Made by a program: the position numbers and the translations under genes
Shown here: in pieces, positions 7,090 through 8,099 of the stretch
Position numbering within the stretch: the stretch's first letter is position 1
Layout of the letters: every line of letters starts with the position of its first letter
Notes under the pieces: model-generated
Databases searched by the model: none
Seen by the model: only the letters and a program-made list of their open reading frames with translations
What the model was told of the DNA's origin: nothing
Assembly (NCBI GenBank): GCA_029934875.1
Contig: JAOZLK010000176.1
Span: forward strand, 1 to 8,099
Direction: 5' to 3'
Length of the DNA: 8,099 nt
Source of the DNA: Bacteroidales bacterium
GTDB taxonomy: Bacteria > Bacteroidota > Bacteroidia > Bacteroidales > GCA-2748055

Positions 7090-7120
7090 AAAAAAAGCCG
7101 CATCGTAGAGATGCAGCTTT
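7090..7120 (-). terminator. Rho-independent terminator of gldN
   Basis: Read on the minus strand, the stem is AAAGCTGCATC (plus positions 7110-7120) with GATGCGGCTTT (7094-7104): 11 pairs including one T-G wobble, with a TCTAC loop. The stem runs directly into a seven-T tract (plus-strand A run 7090-7096). On the plus strand the same spot has a C-A mismatch and a poorer T run, so it is oriented for the minus strand. It lies 41 nt beyond the gldN stop and probably ends the gldN transcript. Confidence 0.85.
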
Positions 7121-7160
7121 GATTTATGAGATTAGTTTCGCTGAGCTCGCTTGTTGCTCC

Positions 7161-8066
7161 CTAGTATTCCCAGAGATCGTGCTCCATGATGAAGAGCTCG
7201 TTCTTAATTTTGTCCGCTTCAAGCAGGATGTCCTGACCGGTTTTGTAGCTGGCCAGTTTCCTGTCTCCATAAACGTTTGATTCACCTATAATGGTGCTGG
7301 AAAAACGGCGCTGGAAAAAGAGATCATCAAAGGAAATGGATTGAGCATCATTGTTGGCATTGTACACTGCATTAGTGGCAAAGAGCCTCCTGCACTGGGG
7401 GAAGTGGACAATAAAGGGTATGCTCCTGGTGGGCTGGGGAAGGCGATCTCCAAACTCATTAAAAAGATTGAAATAAACCGGTGCTATGGCAACGATCCTC
7501 ACCTGCATAACCGAGTGCTTCTTGTCGAAGAACCACTGTTCCTGGATCATAAACTGCCAGACATAACTGGTACCCTGCAACACATAATCAAAGGATCCGT
7601 CATCTTTACTAATCGTGTCTCCACCTGTCAAATTATAAATATCTGCAAGACTGGTGAGCTTTGAAAACGGGTCTTTCCAGCCGATATTAGGCAGATACTC
7701 GTAAGGGGTGATTTCCTCCGTTTTGATACCCTCCATAAGAAGGCCAAACAGGCTGTATCGGTCTCCACCCGACATCTTGCCCTCGATGGGGTAGCGGAGC
7801 GGGAAATTCATTCTCTGCCTCAGATCGATAGTGCGCCATACATCTTTAGCCCACATCACATCGGCCTCCCTTACATAGGGATAGGGAACCGGCTTTTTCT
7901 CCGGTATGATGGTCTCCTTGGTGTAAACATCCGTTGGAGGCTGTTGGTGCTTAGACATAAGCGGCGGACTTCCTTGAGTTTGGGTAGTGTTCACGTTCTG
8001 ACCAGATGCAAGCATTGCAAATCCGCTTACAAGCGCCGCGCCAAATATTATCTTTCTCATCATCAT
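7161..8066 (-). CDS. gldN: Type IX secretion system / gliding motility protein GldN (PorN)
   Basis: GldN/PorN is a periplasmic component of the type IX secretion system of Bacteroidota; it associates with the GldK/PorK lipoprotein ring under the outer membrane. The 301-residue product has a signal peptide (MMMRK, hydrophobic to about residue 20, cleavage near ASGQ at 20-23), then a low-complexity Gln/Thr/Pro linker to about residue 60. The family's hallmark segment follows at residues 66-93: READVMWAKDVWR and then TIDLRQRMNFPLRYP. The C-terminus ends in EHDLWEY, also typical. Length fits GldN proteins of about 300-360 residues. Three consecutive ATG codons (8066, 8063, 8060) make the exact start uncertain; all keep the signal peptide. 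The gene is normally last in gldK-gldL-gldM-gldN. Consistent with that, a terminator follows its stop, and gldM would be expected beyond the right edge, where only 33 bp are visible. Confidence 0.93.
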   Translation of the reverse strand: MMMRKIIFGAALVSGFAMLASGQNVNTTQTQGSPPLMSKHQQPPTDVYTKETIIPEKKPVPYPYVREADVMWAKDVWRTIDLRQRMNFPLRYPIEGKMSGGDRYSLFGLLMEGIKTEEITPYEYLPNIGWKDPFSKLTSLADIYNLTGGDTISKDDGSFDYVLQGTSYVWQFMIQEQWFFDKKHSVMQVRIVAIAPVYFNLFNEFGDRLPQPTRSIPFIVHFPQCRRLFATNAVYNANNDAQSISFDDLFFQRRFSSTIIGESNVYGDRKLASYKTGQDILLEADKIKNELFIMEHDLWEY

Positions 8067-8099
8067 TTTATCTCACAGTTATGTTAATTGGACTAAGTG

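Larger units (their letters stand above)
6841..7160. other. 320-bp convergent intergenic region
   Basis: No credible gene lies here between the manC and gldN stops. Its contents are the inverted-repeat element (6841-6952), the plus-strand terminator (6978-7010) and the minus-strand terminator (7090-7120). The pieces between and after them, 6953-6977, 7011-7089 and 7121-7160, show nothing I can name. An 80-codon plus-strand frame at 6880-7122 runs through the inverted repeat and both terminators and is not considered coding. Confidence 0.7.

Noticed and set aside
6880..7122. 80-codon plus-strand open frame starting MHSSLHPAFGWLRLRRH
   Set aside because: It starts inside the inverted-repeat element and runs through both terminator hairpins; the composition is a by-product of the palindromes, no signal for translation is seen, and no family is recognised.

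Overview
The window looks like an ordinary chromosomal stretch from a member of the Bacteroidota, probably on the Bacteroidales/Marinilabiliales side. The evidence is a GldN/PorN subunit of the type IX secretion system (found only in this phylum), a DUF5723-type outer-membrane protein next to a lipoprotein, and starts without strong Shine-Dalgarno sequences. No tRNA, rRNA, CRISPR array, transposase gene or phage gene was seen. This is protein-family recognition by eye, with no database search behind it.

Layout. (1) Positions 1-4138, plus strand: a tightly packed operon of a 5'-truncated DUF3352-like protein with a C-terminal beta-propeller, a 221-residue lipoprotein (3-bp gap) and a 485-residue DUF5723-like predicted beta-barrel (5-bp gap). 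All three look like envelope proteins of unknown function. (2) Positions 4149-5635, minus strand: an MlaF-like ATPase and an MlaE-like permease overlapping by ATGA. They form the inner-membrane core of a lipid-transport ABC system whose MCE (MlaD) partner is not in the window. This pair converges on the first operon with only 10 bp between stop codons. (3) Positions 5636-5745: a 110-bp divergent promoter region. (4) Positions 5746-6840, plus strand: a monofunctional mannose-1-phosphate guanylyltransferase making GDP-mannose for surface glycans. (5) Positions 6841-7160: a 320-bp convergent intergenic region with three structured elements: a ~110-bp branched inverted-repeat element abutting the manC stop, a rho-independent terminator for manC, and an oppositely oriented terminator for gldN. 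(6) Positions 7161-8066, minus strand: gldN/porN, whose usual partner gldM would lie just beyond the right edge.

The common theme is the cell envelope: lipid trafficking, sugar-nucleotide supply, type IX secretion and outer-membrane proteins. No clearly new system is visible. The two most unusual items are the branched inverted-repeat element at 6841-6952 and the regular 44-47-residue repeat in the first protein, which predicts a seven-bladed propeller fused to a DUF3352-like domain.
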